64,000 nucleotides of DNA from Oxalobacteraceae bacterium (GTDB taxonomy: Bacteria; Pseudomonadota; Gammaproteobacteria; Burkholderiales; Burkholderiaceae_D), in the NCBI GenBank assembly GCA_013284265.1, contig JABTBR010000007.1, forward strand, positions 99,603-163,602, given 5' to 3'. A program made the translations under genes and the position numbers. The notes beneath the pieces are model-generated. The model searched no databases and had not been told where the DNA came from. It was given only the letters and a program-made list of their open reading frames with translations. Of this stretch, positions 10,601 to 20,535 are shown in pieces; position 1 is the stretch's first letter, and each line of letters begins with the position of its first letter.

Positions 10601-10853
10601 CGGAATTGGACGTCATTTCATTGACACCGGCGATCGAGCCCAGGCGCCGCTCCAGCGGCGTGGCCACGCTGCTGGCCATGGTGTCCGGACTGGCGCCGGG
10701 CAGCGAGGCGCTGACCGAGATCGATGGATAGTCCACCTGCGGCAGCGGCGACACCGGCAGCACGAAGAAGGCGCCGATGCCGGCCAGCGCGATGCCGACG
10801 GTCAGCAGCACCGTGGCGATCGGGCGCCGGACGAAGGGTTCCGACAGATTCAC
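7623..10853 (-). CDS. mdtC: RND multidrug efflux permease, second subunit (MdtC/MuxC)
   Basis: An inner-membrane proton/drug antiporter of the HAE-1 family; in Mdt/Mux pumps two different RND subunits form a heterotrimer. The 1076-aa product has the usual 12-helix, two-loop architecture starting [17 protein letters not shown]. The TM4 aspartate pair needed for proton relay is present ([12 protein letters not shown]). It is about 40 residues longer than its partner because of a Ser/Thr/Ala/Gly-rich insertion (about 765-800, beginning [19 protein letters not shown]) in the second periplasmic loop. Translation starts at GTG and overlaps the stop of mdtB (GTGA). No drug can be named from the sequence; aminocoumarins, novobiocin and bile salts are known for the family. 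Confidence 0.93.
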   Translation of the reverse strand: MNLSEPFVRRPIATVLLTVGIALAGIGAFFVLPVSPLPQVDYPSISVSASLPGASPDTMASSVATPLERRLGSIAGVNEMTSNSGSGSTRISLQFDLNRKIDAAAREVQAAISASRADLPATLRSNPTYRKANPSDAPVIILALTSPTRTPGQIYEAVSNLVQQKLAQVQGVGDVEIGGGSLPAVRVELLPYALSRYGVSTEDVRAAIQATNANRPKGAIEGQGRHLQIYSQPSGSKGGRSAADYRSLVVAWRDGAAIRLQDVAEVIDGVENNNTLGLFNGDPAVIVLITRQPGANVIETVDGVRALVPQLQAQLPPDVKLQVASDSTNSIRSSLHEIELTLIISIVLVVLVVSAFLRSVRATIIPAVATIVSLLGTFGVMYLLGFSLNNLSLMALTVATGFVVDDAIVVLENAARHIEAGMDRFKAALLGAREVGFTVLSISLSLVAVFIPLLFMGGQVGRLFREFAVTLSAAVMISLLISLTTTPMMCAWLLKPGQHNKQAGRVARWAEAGFDKVHRLYEHSLDWALGSAGLVMLILAFVIGLNVYLFSAAPKGFFPQQDTGQINGGMRADQSISFQAMQQKLRQLVDVIKRDPAVATVVGFTGGSRAGGGFMFINLKPVTERSEAGQAVIARLRPQLARITGVSLFLNPVQDLRMGGRQSNSTYQYTLKSDNRADLKSWATKLADAMKAQPALIDVDTDQAENGVETFVTIDKDSAARMGMTVRDVDNALYNNFGQRQVATIYDELNQYHVVMEVAPRFAQSPEALRDVYVPSKAAGTSGATAAATTTASGGASAARDPSSGSALSSSVTTMVPLAAMASFADSSTPSSVNHQDGELATTVSFNLVEGFSLSDGQAAVRQAEADIGMPNNVRGSFQGTARSADESNKQQPLLILAAIVVIYIVLGILYESLVHPITVLSTLPSAGVGAVLALLLFKMEFSIIALIGVFLLIGIVKKNAILIIDFALEAERSRGLTPLAAVREACLLRFRPILMTTLAAALGALPLAIGFGEGSELRRPLGIAIIGGLIASQLLTLLTTPVVYILLDKLRRRSPAEQQLSRIHDEQATASPTTP

Positions 10854-13800
10854 GACGGCGCTCCCTCGCCGGCGGGCCGGCCGGCGCCGCGCCAGCGCCG
10901 CGCCAGGCTGTCGAAGCCCAGGTAGATGACTGGCGTAGTGAACAAGGTCAGCATCTGGCTGACGATCAGGCCGCCGAAGATGGCCAGGCCCAGCGGACGG
11001 CGCAGTTCGGCGCCCTCGCCCCAGCCCAGCATCAGCGGCACGGCGGCGAACAGCGCGGCCAGCGTCGTCATCAGGATGGGACGGAAGCGCAGCAGCGCGG
11101 CCTGATGGATGGCCTGGCGCGGCGCCATGCCCTGTTCGCGCTCGGCCTCGATGGCGAAGTCGATCATCATGATCGCGTTCTTCTTGACGATACCGATCAA
11201 GAGGATGATGCCGATGATGCCGATCACGCCCAGGTCCTGGCCGCTGATCAGCAGCGCCAGCAAAGCGCCCACGCCGGCCGAGGGCAAGGTGGACAGGATC
11301 GTCAGCGGGTGGATATAGCTTTCATACAGCACGCCCAGCACGATGTAGACGCAGACCACCGCCGCCAGGATCAGCCAGAGCTGGTTCGACAGCGAGTTCT
11401 GGTAGGCGCCGGCCGCGCCGAGGAAGGTCAGCGTGACGGCGGGCGGCAGCGCGATCTCATGCGCCGCCTCGCGCACCGCGTCGACCGCGCTGCCCAGCGC
11501 CACGCCGTCGGCCGTGTCGAAGCCCAGCGTGGTGGCCGGATACTGGGCCACGTGGGTGATCTGCAGCGGCGCCGGACGTTCGCTGATAGTGGCCACCGCC
11601 GACAAGGGCGTCGGCTTGCCCGAGACGGTGCGCAGCTGCAGCTGGCCCAGTCCTTCCGGCGTGGACAGCGTATCGCTCTGCGCTTCCAGGATCACGCGGT
11701 ACTGATTGGTCTCGGTGAAGATGGTCGAGACGATGCGCTGGCCGAAGGCGCTGTAGAGCGCATCGTCGATCGCGGCGGCCGTGATCGACAGGCGCGAGGC
11801 GCTGTCGCGGTCGATGCTGATGTAGGCGGCGGTGCCGGTGGCGCCCGCGTCGGACACCACATTGCGCAGCGCGGCCTTGCCCTGCATCTGCTTGACCAGG
11901 CGGCCCGCCCAGGTGGCCACGGTGGCGCTGTCGGACCCCTCCAGCGACACGCGGAACTGGGTCGGTCCGGTTTCCGCATCGATGGTCAGATCCTGCGTCG
12001 GCTGCAGGTACAGGGTCACGCCGGCCACGCTGGCGGCGCGCTGGCGCAGCCGCTCCATGGTCACGGCCTGGTCGTCGCTGCGCGAACGCTTCAGGTTGAT
12101 CAGCATGCGGCCCGTATGCAGCATGGTGTTGTTGGCCGCGTCCACGCCCACCAGGGAGCTGAGCGACTCCACGTCCGGATCTTCCAGGATCGCCTTGGCG
12201 GCGGCCTGCTGCAATGCGGCCATGCGTTGATAGGACACCGCCTGGGCGGTTTCCACGCGGGCCTGCAACTGGCCGGTGTCCTGGGTCGGGAACAGCCCTT
12301 TCGGAATCACGATGTACAGCAGCACCGTCAGCACCAGCGTGGCCAGCGCCACCAGCAGGGTCAGTCCCTGGCGTGCCAGTACCCAGTTCAGCGCCACGTC
12401 GTAGTGGCCGATCACGCGGTCGAAGAAAGCCTGGGTGCGCTGCGCCAGCTTGCCCGGACGTTCGTCCGCATGGCTCTTGAGCCAGCGCGCCGACATCATA
12501 GGCACCAGCGTCAGCGACACCACGGCCGAGATCAGGATGGTGATCGACAGCGTCACGGCAAATTCGCGGAACAGCCGCCCCACTACATCGCCCATGAACA
12601 GCAAGGGAATCAGCACGGCGATCAGCGAGACCGTCAGCGAGATGATGGTGAAGCCAATCTGGGCGGCGCCCTTGATGGCCGCCTCCATCGGCTTCAGGCC
12701 CTCTTCCAGGTAGCGGGCGATATTTTCGATCATGACGATGGCATCGTCGACCACGAAGCCGGTGGCGATGGTCAGCGCCATCAGCGACAGATTGTTCAGG
12801 CTGTAGCCGAGCAAATACATCACGCCGCAGGTGCCGATCAGCGAGATCGGCACGGCCAGGCTGGCGATGACGGTGGCGCGGACGCTGTGCAGGAAGCCGA
12901 AGATCACCAGCACCACCAGCACCACGGCCAGCAGCAGTTCGATTTCCACATGTTCGACCGAGGCGCGGATGCCGGTGGTGCGGTCGCTCAGCACGTCCAC
13001 CCGCAACGCACCGGGCAGGCCGGCCTGCAGCTCGGGCAGGCGCGCCTTGATCGCGTCCACCGTGGCGATGACGTTGGCGCCGGGCTGGCGCTGCACATTC
13101 AGGATGATGGCGGGCTTGAGGCCGGCCCAGGCACCCAGCTTGACGTTCTCCGCGCTGTCGACCACGCGGGCCACGCTGGACAGGCGCACCGGGGCGCCGT
13201 TCTTGAAGGCGACGATCAGGTTCTGATAATCGCTGGCCGTCACCAGCTGGTCGTTGGCGTTGATGGTGAAGGAGCGGGTCGGACCGTCAAAGCTACCCTT
13301 GGCGCTATTGGCGTTGGCCGCCGTGATCGCCGTTTTCAGGGTATCGAGGCCCAGCCCGTACGAAGCCAGCGCCAGCGTGTCGGCCTGGATACGCACGGCC
13401 GGACGCTGGCCGCCGCTGAGCGACACCAGCCCCACGCCATTGACCTGGCTGATCTTCAGCGCCAGCCGGGTGTTGACGATGTTCTGCACTTCGGTCAGCG
13501 CCATCGTGTCCGAGGTGATGGCCAGCGTCAGCACCGGCGCATCGGCCGGATTGACTTTGGCGTACACCGGCGGCGCCGGCAGGTCGGTGGGCAGCAGCGA
13601 GCCGCCCGCGTTGATCGCGGCCTGGACTTCCTGTTCGGCCACGTCCAGCGTCTGGCCCAGCGTGAATTGCAGGGTGATGATGGAGACCCCGGCGGCGCTG
13701 GTGGAACTCATGCGCTGCAGGCCGGCCATCTGGCCGAACTGGCGCTCCAGCGGCGCGGTCACGGTCTGCCCCATCACCTCGGGACTGGCGCCGGGATACA

Positions 13801-13948
13801 GGGTCTGCACCTGGATGGTGGGGAAGTCCACCTGCGGCAGCGCCGACAAGGGCAGGAACTTGAAGCCGACGATACCGGCCAGGACAATGGCCAGCATCAG
13901 CAGCGACGTCGCTACCGGACGCAGAATGAAGGGGCCGGACGGACTCAT
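10850..13948 (-). CDS. mdtB: RND multidrug efflux permease, first subunit (MdtB/MuxB)
   Basis: First of the two RND subunits; 1032 aa, the normal length for MdtB/MuxB. It has an N-terminal helix ([19 protein letters not shown]), a large periplasmic loop, TM4 with the proton-relay pair ([12 protein letters not shown]), and a second-half duplication. The order relative to mdtC and the close similarity of the two paralogues support a heterotrimeric pump rather than two separate ones. The ATG overlaps the stop of the adaptor gene (ATGA), giving an unbroken chain of four translationally coupled genes. Confidence 0.93.
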   Translation of the reverse strand: MSPSGPFILRPVATSLLMLAIVLAGIVGFKFLPLSALPQVDFPTIQVQTLYPGASPEVMGQTVTAPLERQFGQMAGLQRMSSTSAAGVSIITLQFTLGQTLDVAEQEVQAAINAGGSLLPTDLPAPPVYAKVNPADAPVLTLAITSDTMALTEVQNIVNTRLALKISQVNGVGLVSLSGGQRPAVRIQADTLALASYGLGLDTLKTAITAANANSAKGSFDGPTRSFTINANDQLVTASDYQNLIVAFKNGAPVRLSSVARVVDSAENVKLGAWAGLKPAIILNVQRQPGANVIATVDAIKARLPELQAGLPGALRVDVLSDRTTGIRASVEHVEIELLLAVVLVVLVIFGFLHSVRATVIASLAVPISLIGTCGVMYLLGYSLNNLSLMALTIATGFVVDDAIVMIENIARYLEEGLKPMEAAIKGAAQIGFTIISLTVSLIAVLIPLLFMGDVVGRLFREFAVTLSITILISAVVSLTLVPMMSARWLKSHADERPGKLAQRTQAFFDRVIGHYDVALNWVLARQGLTLLVALATLVLTVLLYIVIPKGLFPTQDTGQLQARVETAQAVSYQRMAALQQAAAKAILEDPDVESLSSLVGVDAANNTMLHTGRMLINLKRSRSDDQAVTMERLRQRAASVAGVTLYLQPTQDLTIDAETGPTQFRVSLEGSDSATVATWAGRLVKQMQGKAALRNVVSDAGATGTAAYISIDRDSASRLSITAAAIDDALYSAFGQRIVSTIFTETNQYRVILEAQSDTLSTPEGLGQLQLRTVSGKPTPLSAVATISERPAPLQITHVAQYPATTLGFDTADGVALGSAVDAVREAAHEIALPPAVTLTFLGAAGAYQNSLSNQLWLILAAVVCVYIVLGVLYESYIHPLTILSTLPSAGVGALLALLISGQDLGVIGIIGIILLIGIVKKNAIMMIDFAIEAEREQGMAPRQAIHQAALLRFRPILMTTLAALFAAVPLMLGWGEGAELRRPLGLAIFGGLIVSQMLTLFTTPVIYLGFDSLARRWRGAGRPAGEGAPS

Positions 13949-15369
13949 TGCGCGGCGCCCTCCGCGGCAGGTTTGCGCCGCTTATGCTCGCCGGAAGCGG
14001 CACCTTCCGCAGCGGCGCTGGCCGCGGGAGCCGCGCCGGCCGCCTCGGCAGCGGCGCTGGCCGCGCCGTCACGGCGATGGCGCCGTTCGCCAGAGGCGGC
14101 AGCGTCGGCGCCAGCCGCGCCACGGCGCCCCGCGCCCCGCTCGCCCTTGTCGCCCGGCAGCGTGACCTTGGCGCCGTCCTTCAGGCGGTCCGCGCCTTCG
14201 GTGATCACCTGCTCGCCCGCTTTCAGGCCGGTCCTCACTTCCACCTTGTCCACCGTGGCCTGGCCGCGCGTCACGGGGCGCAGGGTCACGGTCTTGTCGC
14301 TGTTGAGCACATACACATAGTCGCCGCTGCTGCCGTGGCGCAGCGCCGTCACCGGCACCAGCACCGCATCCTTGATGGTACGCAGCTCCAGCCGCAGGTT
14401 GACGAACTGGCTGGGGAACAGCGCGGATTTCTCATTGCCGAAGCGCGCCTTGGCTTTCACCGTGCCGGTCTGGGTATCGACCTGATTGTCCAGCGCGGCG
14501 AAACGGCCGCGTTCCAGCTCGTTGCTGCGGGTGCGGTCGAAGGCCACGGCCACCAGGTTCGCGCCGGCGTTGGCACTGGCCTGGACTTCCGGCGCCTGAT
14601 CCTGCGGCACCGCGAACTCCACATCGATAGGCGAGAGCTGGGTGATCACGGCGATGCCGGCGGCGTCGCCCGAGCTGACCAGATTACCCACGTCGACCAC
14701 CCGCAGGCCCACCCGGCCGCTGATCGGCGCCACCACCTTGGTATAGCCCAGGTTCAGCCGCGCCGTCCCTTCGGACGCCTTGTCGGTCATGACGGTGCCC
14801 TGCAGCTGTTTGACCAGCGCCGCCTGCGTGTCCACATCCTGGCGCGCGATCGAGTCCTGGCCCAGCAAGGTGCGATAGCGCTCCAGCGTCAGCCGCGCAT
14901 TGTCCAGTTGCGCCTCGTCGCGCTGACGCTGGCCGGAAGCCTGCAGCAGCGCCATCTCGAACTGGCTGGCGTCGATCTGGGCCAGCACCTGCCCGGCCTT
15001 GACCATCTGGCCTTCCTTGAACAGCAGTTTTTGCAGAATGCCCGTCACCTGCGGGCGCACCGTGGTGGTGGCCGCCGGCGTCACCGTACCCAGCGCATCG
15101 AGCACCACCGGCACGTCGGCCTTTTCAGCGGTGGCCACGCCCACCGTGGTGGCGGGTCCGCCACGGCGGCCGCCGCCCCCCGGGCCACCGGGACCACCGG
15201 GACCGCCAGCCTGCTGGCCCGCCCCGGCGGCACCGGCGGCGGGATGGGTCAGATACCAGGCCAGTCCGCCCAATGCGCCCATCACGGCCAGCGCGATCAC
15301 ACTGCCGATCAGTTTTTTACGGCCACGCGCTGGGGATGGGGTGTTGACGGCTTTGTTCTGCGATTCCAT
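13945..15369 (-). CDS. mdtA: RND periplasmic adaptor (membrane fusion protein MdtA/MuxA)
   Basis: Links the RND trimer to the outer-membrane factor. The 474-aa product has an N-terminal membrane anchor (about 19-40, [19 protein letters not shown]), a Gly/Pro-rich linker (about 50-72), a split lipoyl domain ([30 protein letters not shown]), an alpha-hairpin, a beta-barrel and a membrane-proximal domain ending about residue 405. The last roughly 65 residues are an unusual Ala/Glu/Arg-rich low-complexity tail absent from E. coli MdtA. The start is preceded by AAGGA. First gene of the operon; the divergent Cpx-like system suggests its regulator. Confidence 0.92.
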   Translation of the reverse strand: MESQNKAVNTPSPARGRKKLIGSVIALAVMGALGGLAWYLTHPAAGAAGAGQQAGGPGGPGGPGGGGRRGGPATTVGVATAEKADVPVVLDALGTVTPAATTTVRPQVTGILQKLLFKEGQMVKAGQVLAQIDASQFEMALLQASGQRQRDEAQLDNARLTLERYRTLLGQDSIARQDVDTQAALVKQLQGTVMTDKASEGTARLNLGYTKVVAPISGRVGLRVVDVGNLVSSGDAAGIAVITQLSPIDVEFAVPQDQAPEVQASANAGANLVAVAFDRTRSNELERGRFAALDNQVDTQTGTVKAKARFGNEKSALFPSQFVNLRLELRTIKDAVLVPVTALRHGSSGDYVYVLNSDKTVTLRPVTRGQATVDKVEVRTGLKAGEQVITEGADRLKDGAKVTLPGDKGERGAGRRGAAGADAAASGERRHRRDGAASAAAEAAGAAPAASAAAEGAASGEHKRRKPAAEGAAQ

Positions 15370-15476
15370 CGCTTGTCCTTTTTGTTGGCTGCGGCCGTGG
15401 CCGCAACGGGCATGGCTGGTGTTGTGCGGTGACGGCCCCCTGTACGGCGGGCCGGCATTTTCGATGCAAAGACTCT

Positions 15477-15505
15477 AACATAGACGTTCCGCACAAATGC
15501 GTCAG
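15477..15505 (-). promoter_or_regulatory. Putative promoter of the mdtABC-type operon
   Basis: On the minus strand, CTGACG (15500-15505) and TATGTT (15477-15482) are separated by 17 bases; each matches the sigma-70 consensus at 4 of 6 positions. They lie about 110 bases before the adaptor start. No better pair was found by eye. Confidence 0.35.
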
Positions 15506-15662
15506 TGCTGAAACATTAGCTGCCCCTGCGCAGGCTCCATTGCCGTACAAGGCATGCCGCCCCGCCGGTGCCGGTGCCCTCAAGTCCGCCCGCATTTTCG
15601 CGCCGTCCCAGCAAGCATGCGGTGCGCAGGGGCGCCGCACCGCGTCGGCCCGCCAGCGAACA

Positions 15663-15696
15663 ATTTGTAGCCGGTCGTTACAAAGCTGCTACAAAT
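15663..15696. repeat. 9-base inverted repeat in the divergent spacer
   Basis: ATTTGTAGC (15663-15671) and its exact complement GCTACAAAT (15688-15696) flank 16 bases. The size and position, between two divergent operons, fit a dimeric-regulator site; no T tract follows, so it is unlikely to be a terminator. Confidence 0.45.
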
Positions 15697-15728
15697 GAAG
15701 CGCCACCGCCATCGGACCCGCCGCGCTC

Positions 15729-15743
15729 TTTACAAATCTTTAC
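15729..15743. promoter_or_regulatory. CpxR-box-like direct repeat
   Basis: TTTAC-N5-TTTAC; on the other strand GTAAA-N5-GTAAA, which is the published E. coli CpxR consensus spacing. A third TTTAC lies at 15761. It sits 95 bases before the Spy/CpxP-like gene, followed by an OmpR-family regulator, so autoregulation is plausible. The assignment to this regulator is an inference. Confidence 0.55.
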
Positions 15744-15837
15744 CTGAACGACATAGACGCTTTACCCGCGCCATGCACACTGGCCTTGCTGTTCCAACAC
15801 CGACTCAAACCAAACTCACTCACCAAGGACAAAAAAC

Positions 15838-16305
15838 ATGCGCATCCTGAACCGCAACACCATCGTCGCCTTCCTGCTCGGCAGCGCCCTGACCATCGGC
15901 GCCGGCGCCTTCGCCGTCGACCGCCAGATCAGCCGCTTCACCTCCGGCGATGCCAATGCCCATGCCGAGCGCATGCTCAAGCACCTCTACGTGGAAGTCG
16001 ACGCGACGGAAGCGCAAAAAGCCCTGATCGCCCCGCTGGTACACAAGGCCATCGACGATATCGCGCCCCTGCACAGCCAGCTGCACAAGGCACCGGCCGA
16101 CTTCATGAAGATGCTGAGCCAACCGGCCATCGACCGCGCCGCCCTCGAAAGCAATCGCGCCCAGAGCGTGCAACTGGTCGATCAGGCTTCAAAACGATTG
16201 GTGCAACTGGCGGCCGACGTCGGCGAAGTGCTGACCCCGGCCCAGCGCCAGCAGCTGTCCGAACACCTGGGCAAGCTGCATCGCCACCATGGACACGGCG
16301 GATAA
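15838..16305 (+). CDS. Periplasmic CpxP/Spy-like protein (LTxxQ motif)
   Basis: A small, mostly helical periplasmic protein of 155 aa with an N-terminal signal or anchor segment (about 8-27, TIVAFLLGSALTIGAGAFA). It carries one LTPAQRQQL motif near residue 137, the signature of the LTXXQ family (CpxP, Spy, CnrX-type), and a His-rich C terminus (HRHHGHGG) that might bind metal. In Cpx systems this class of protein inhibits the sensor kinase until misfolded protein or metal titrates it away. AAGGA sits 9 bases before the ATG. It is first in the order inhibitor-regulator-sensor, 44 bases ahead of the regulator gene. Confidence 0.8.
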   Translation: MRILNRNTIVAFLLGSALTIGAGAFAVDRQISRFTSGDANAHAERMLKHLYVEVDATEAQKALIAPLVHKAIDDIAPLHSQLHKAPADFMKMLSQPAIDRAALESNRAQSVQLVDQASKRLVQLAADVGEVLTPAQRQQLSEHLGKLHRHHGHGG

Positions 16306-16349
16306 ACGAACAGCGCGGCGCCTTGTGACAGGCGCCGCCTGTCCGTAGA

Positions 16350-17051
16350 ATGGAAACCATGGCAGAACACATCCTTTTGGTGGAAGACGATCCCCGCCTG
16401 GCCGAGATGCTCAGCGAGTATCTCGGCCAGACGGGATTTCGCGTCAGCGTGGCGGCGCTGGGCCGCGCCGCGCTTGAACAGCTGGCGGCGCAGCCCTGCG
16501 ACGCGGTGGTGCTGGACCTGATGCTGCCCGATATGGACGGTCTGGAGGTATGCCGCCAGCTGCGCGCCGGCTCCGACGTGCCGGTGCTGATGCTGACCGC
16601 GCGCGGCGATGCGATCGACCGCATCGTCGGCCTGGAAATCGGCGCCGACGACTACCTGCCCAAGCCCTTTGAGCCGCGCGAGCTGCTGGCGCGCCTGCGC
16701 GCGATCCTGCGCCGGCGCGTGGACGGCAAGCGCCCGGAACAGGCCGCGCTGCGCTTCGGCCGGCTGGAAATCGACGCCGCCGCCCACACGGTAAGGCTTG
16801 ACGGCGCGCCCTGCGAGCTCACCTCCTACCAGTTCGACCTGCTGCTCGCGCTGGCACAGAACGCCGGCCGGGTGCTGTCGCGCGACAGCCTGATGGAACT
16901 GGCCAAGGGCGAGCAGTTCGAAGCCTTCGACCGTTCCATCGACGTGCATATGTCGCGCATCCGCGCCGCCGTCGAAGACGATCCGCGCAAACCGCGCCGC
17001 ATCATCACCGTGCGCGGCGCCGGCTATGTATTCGCCAAGGTGCAGGACTGA
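16350..17051 (+). CDS. OmpR-family response regulator (CpxR/RstA-like)
   Basis: A DNA-binding response regulator of 233 aa. The receiver domain (about 6-120) has the acidic pair in VEDD, phospho-acceptor Asp56 in VVLDLMLPD, and the conserved Lys in DYLPKPFEPREL. A winged-helix Trans_reg_C domain occupies about 135-230 (GAGYVFAKV). An internal ATG at codon 4 (MAEHILLV) is an equally likely start. The stop TGA overlaps the ATG of the kinase gene by one base, so they are co-translated. The neighbouring CpxP-like gene and CpxR-type box suggest envelope-stress control, perhaps including the divergent pump. Confidence 0.92.
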   Translation: METMAEHILLVEDDPRLAEMLSEYLGQTGFRVSVAALGRAALEQLAAQPCDAVVLDLMLPDMDGLEVCRQLRAGSDVPVLMLTARGDAIDRIVGLEIGADDYLPKPFEPRELLARLRAILRRRVDGKRPEQAALRFGRLEIDAAAHTVRLDGAPCELTSYQFDLLLALAQNAGRVLSRDSLMELAKGEQFEAFDRSIDVHMSRIRAAVEDDPRKPRRIITVRGAGYVFAKVQD

Positions 17052-18394
17052 TGGGCCGCCTGTACTTCCGCTTTTATATGGCGCTGCTGGGTAGCCTGCT
17101 GCTGTTCGCGCTGGCCTCCATGCTGCTGTGGCACCGCGCCGGCGGGCCGGTGCAGCGCGCCGACGCCACGCTGGCCATGCTGGTCCAGAATGCCCTGCCG
17201 CCGGCCGGCGCGCCGCCGGCGGAACAGCAGGCCGCGCTGGAACGCATGGCGGCCGGCATGGATGCCGACATGACGCTGTACGATCAACACTGGAACGCGC
17301 TGGCCACCGTGGGGCGGGGCCAGGCAAGGCAGCGCTGGAAAAGCCGTGACCACCCCAGGGATGACAACGGCGACAATGACGATAGCGACAATGCAGCTAA
17401 CGGCGGCGCTAGCCACAGAGCGACCGGCAGCGGTGCCGGTCATGCCCGAGACAGCAGCCACTTTGGCCACGCAGCGCCCGCGTCCTACCTGCAACTGGCG
17501 GACGGCCGCAGACTGCTATCGAATCAGCCGCTCAACTTCGCCCGCGCGCGCCAGTTGCTGCCTACCGCCCTGCTCCTGCTGGCTCTGGCCATCGGCGTGG
17601 CCGCCTTCCCCATCGTGCGCCATCTGACACGGCGGCTGGAACGCCTGCAGCGCGGCGTGGAATCGCTCGGTGCGGGCCAGCTCGGCACGCGCGTGCCGGT
17701 GGAAGGCAAGGATGAAGTCGCCCAACTGGCGCGCAGCTTCAACAGCGCGGCCGACCAGATAGAGCAACTGGTCGGGGCCCACAAAACCCTGCTGGCCAAC
17801 GCCTCGCACGAACTGCGCACGCCGCTGGCGCGCATCCGCCTGGCGCTGGAATTGATCAAGGATTCGGTGGATGACAAACGGCGCGCCGGCCTGGAACAGG
17901 ACATCGCCGAACTCGATCACCTGCTCGACGAAATCCTGCTGGCCAGCCGACTGGACAGCGTCCAGGAAGAACTGGCCAGCGAGCAGATCGACCTGCTGGC
18001 CCTGGCGGCGGAGGAATGCGCGCGCTATGACGAGGTGATATTGGAGGGCGCCCACGCCAGCCTGCTCGGGGATGCACGTCTGCTGCGCCGCCTGCTGCGC
18101 AACCTGCTGGAGAACGCGCACCGCCATGGCGTGGCGCCGGCCATCGTCGGCATTGCCGACGATGGCAAAACAGTGACGTTGACTGTATCGGATCAAGGAG
18201 ACGGCATACCGCCATCCGAATGGGAGAAGATTTTCGAACCCTTTTACCGCCGCAGCGGCACCCGCGACAACACTGGCGCCGGTCTGGGCCTGGCGCTGGT
18301 GCGCCAGATCGCCCGGCGCCATGGCGGCGAAGCGCGCTGCATCGCGCTGGCGGACGGACGCAGCGCCTTTTCCATCACACTGCCAGGCGGCTAG
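17051..18394 (+). CDS. Sensor histidine kinase, Cpx-like, with His/Asp-rich periplasmic insert
   Basis: A 447-aa membrane histidine kinase: TM1 (about 9-27), a periplasmic sensor (about 28-165), TM2 (about 169-188), HAMP (about 190-242), HisKA with His253 in ASHELRTPLAR, and HATPase_c (NLLENAHRHG; SDQGDGIPP; GAGLGLALV). Residues about 98-140 form a polar insert rich in Asp, Asn, Ser, Gly and His. Its DNA is visibly less GC-rich than the flanking codons, suggesting a recently expanded or loosely constrained loop. Such composition could bind metal ions (inference). Cognate regulator is the preceding gene. Confidence 0.9.
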   Translation: MGRLYFRFYMALLGSLLLFALASMLLWHRAGGPVQRADATLAMLVQNALPPAGAPPAEQQAALERMAAGMDADMTLYDQHWNALATVGRGQARQRWKSRDHPRDDNGDNDDSDNAANGGASHRATGSGAGHARDSSHFGHAAPASYLQLADGRRLLSNQPLNFARARQLLPTALLLLALAIGVAAFPIVRHLTRRLERLQRGVESLGAGQLGTRVPVEGKDEVAQLARSFNSAADQIEQLVGAHKTLLANASHELRTPLARIRLALELIKDSVDDKRRAGLEQDIAELDHLLDEILLASRLDSVQEELASEQIDLLALAAEECARYDEVILEGAHASLLGDARLLRRLLRNLLENAHRHGVAPAIVGIADDGKTVTLTVSDQGDGIPPSEWEKIFEPFYRRSGTRDNTGAGLGLALVRQIARRHGGEARCIALADGRSAFSITLPGG

Positions 18395-18515
18395 CCGTAC
18401 AGTAGATGCGCAGTTGGCGGGCCGCCAGCCAAACATCTTCATTGACTTGGCGGCGTTAGCTTAGTTCCAGTGCCAGGATGGTGTCCTTATAGTCGGTATC
18501 GCCGCCCCGTTCAGC

Positions 18516-20372
18516 TCAAGGCGATTCGCAGAGGCAGTGGGTCAGCGCCATGAAGGGCTTGCGGCCCGCGCTCATTTCCGACAGCCAGCTGATCTCCTGC
18601 GCCATCTGCGCCGCGGCGCCGGCGGGAACGCCGGTGCCGCCCAGCGCCAGCTTGATTTGGGCGCCAACGGCGGCCGACACCGAACCGCCGAACAATTCGA
18701 GCACGCGGTCGAACTTGCTGGTTTCGCGTTCGATGTAGGTTACATGGTAGTCGCTCAGCTTGGCGCGGCGCGAGGCCGACTTGAGCGCATCGCCGAAGTT
18801 ACCCAGGGTGTCGACCAGGCCGCGCTCCTGCGCCTGGGCACCGGTCCACACGCGGCCCTGCGCCACTGCATCGATCTTGGCCGCGGTGGTCTTGCGCGCC
18901 AGCGCGGCGCGCTGGGTGAAGTCGGCGTAGATGTGGTTCACGCTGTTCTGGATCACCTTGGCGAAGCGCGGATCGAGCGGACGCAAAGGATTGCCCGCGT
19001 CGCCCAGCCAGGTGGTGGGCGCGCCAGCCGTATGGATGCCCAGCTTGTCGATCACCTTGTCGGCGGTCGGCAGGATGGCGAACACGCCGATCGACCCGGT
19101 AATCGTCGATGGATCGGCGATCACCTCGTCCGAGGCCATCGAGATCCAGTAGCCGCCGGAAGCGGCCACGCTGCCCATCGATACCACCACCGGCTTGCCG
19201 GCGGCCCGGGTCAGCTCCAGCTCGCGCCGGATCAGTTCCGACGCGAACGCGCTGCCGCCGGGCGAATCGACCCGTAGCACCAGCGCCTTGATCTTGTCGT
19301 CTTCGCGCGCCATGCGGATCAGGCGCGAGGTGGACTCGCCGCCGATCGAACCCGGACCGGCGACACCGTCGCTGATCTCGCCGGCGGCCACGATCACGCC
19401 GATCGCATCGCCGCTGGTTTTGGGACGCAGGCGCGCCAGGTAGTCCTCGAAGGCGATCTGGCGGAACGTCTTGCCATCGGCATCGGCGGCGCCGCGCTTG
19501 ATCATCATCTGGCGGATTTCATCGCGGGTTTTCAAGCCATCGACCAGCTTCTGCTGCAAGCTCAGCTTGGCGATGTCGCCGCCCAGTTGCTCCAGCTGCT
19601 CCGGCAGCGCGTCGATGTTCTTCATGACCTGGCCCTGCGGCAGCTTGCGGGCCTTCTCCACCTCCGCGGTGTAGGCGCTCCACAGGCCCTTGTTCAGGTA
19701 GGTCTCGGCTTCGACTGCGGCATCCGAAGGGCCGTTGGCGATAAACGGCTCGGCGAAGCTTTTGTAGGTCCCCACGCGCATCAGGTTGACGGTCACGCCC
19801 ACCTTGTCGAGCGCGTCGCGGTAGTAATTACGATAGCGGCCGAAGCCCTCCAGCAGGATAGACCCCATCGGATGCAGATAGACTTCGCTGGCGTGCGCGG
19901 CGATCTGGTACTGGCGCTGGTCGTAGCTGCTGCCCCAGGCCACCACCGGCTTGCCGCCGGCCTTGAAACGGTCGACGGCGGTCGCGATTTCGCGCAGGGC
20001 CGCCTGGCCGCCGCCCTGCATTTCGTCCAGCATCAGCACCACGCCGTTGATGCTGTCGTCATGCGCGGCGCTGTCGAGCACGGCCAGCACATCGCGCAGC
20101 TGCAGCATCTTTTTCGGCTCGCCGCCGCTGATGGTGGTGACGACGGCGGCGCGCGCGCTGCCGCTGGCCTGTTCGACCAGCGCGCCTTTCAGGTCCAGCA
20201 CCAGCGTGGTACGCGACGCGAGCGGCTTGACGCCGCCGCCAAAGATCGCATAGCCGACCGCGATCAGCAGGATCAGGAACAGCAGGTTGAGAATGGTGCG
20301 GCGGCCGGCGTCAAGCGCGCGCCAGAAGAAGGCGAAACCGCGGCCGATATAGGCGAATGGGGATCTGGACAT
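18516..20372 (-). CDS. sppA: Signal peptide peptidase SppA, long (67K) form
   Basis: An inner-membrane serine protease that degrades cleaved signal peptides. The 618-aa product has one N-terminal membrane helix (about 28-46) and two tandem S49 domains, as in E. coli SppA. The Ser/Lys dyad is visible: Lys204 in RVGTYKSFAEPF (N-terminal repeat) and Ser405 in GSVAASGGYW (C-terminal repeat). ATG 20372 is chosen because GGAG lies 6 bases upstream; a TTG immediately before it would also be in frame. It ends convergent with the sensor kinase gene; the gap 18395-18515 has no gene. Confidence 0.95.
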   Translation of the reverse strand: MSRSPFAYIGRGFAFFWRALDAGRRTILNLLFLILLIAVGYAIFGGGVKPLASRTTLVLDLKGALVEQASGSARAAVVTTISGGEPKKMLQLRDVLAVLDSAAHDDSINGVVLMLDEMQGGGQAALREIATAVDRFKAGGKPVVAWGSSYDQRQYQIAAHASEVYLHPMGSILLEGFGRYRNYYRDALDKVGVTVNLMRVGTYKSFAEPFIANGPSDAAVEAETYLNKGLWSAYTAEVEKARKLPQGQVMKNIDALPEQLEQLGGDIAKLSLQQKLVDGLKTRDEIRQMMIKRGAADADGKTFRQIAFEDYLARLRPKTSGDAIGVIVAAGEISDGVAGPGSIGGESTSRLIRMAREDDKIKALVLRVDSPGGSAFASELIRRELELTRAAGKPVVVSMGSVAASGGYWISMASDEVIADPSTITGSIGVFAILPTADKVIDKLGIHTAGAPTTWLGDAGNPLRPLDPRFAKVIQNSVNHIYADFTQRAALARKTTAAKIDAVAQGRVWTGAQAQERGLVDTLGNFGDALKSASRRAKLSDYHVTYIERETSKFDRVLELFGGSVSAAVGAQIKLALGGTGVPAGAAAQMAQEISWLSEMSAGRKPFMALTHCLCESP

Positions 20373-20535
20373 CAAAAACTCCTGCGCTCGTTAGCATATG
20401 GGTGGATGCCACTGTAAGCTAAAAGAGCATTATTGTCAGTACGGCACGTCAACATTCAGTGCATTCGACGCAGGAAGAAGGGCAATCGGCCCGTGATCAG
20501 GGCATTTCTCCGATCACGGGCCGGGCGCCGCGTCC

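Larger units (their letters stand above)
15370..15837. other. Divergent regulatory region between pump operon and Cpx-like operon
   Basis: A 468-base gap with no credible gene. It holds the putative promoter of the pump operon, a 9-base inverted repeat and a CpxR-type box, listed separately. The half nearer the plus-strand gene is AT-richer than the surroundings. Confidence 0.7.

Noticed and set aside
10724..14320. Plus-strand open frame of about 1200 codons opposite the RND genes
   Set aside because: Antisense shadow spanning two real genes and their overlap; no domain, His/Gln/Arg/Gly-rich.
15170..15230. Short tandem repeat in the pump adaptor gene
   Set aside because: It encodes the Gly/Pro linker of MdtA; ordinary low-complexity coding sequence.
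13948..15432. Plus-strand open frame opposite the adaptor gene
   Set aside because: Shadow in GC-rich DNA; no ribosome site and no recognisable domain.
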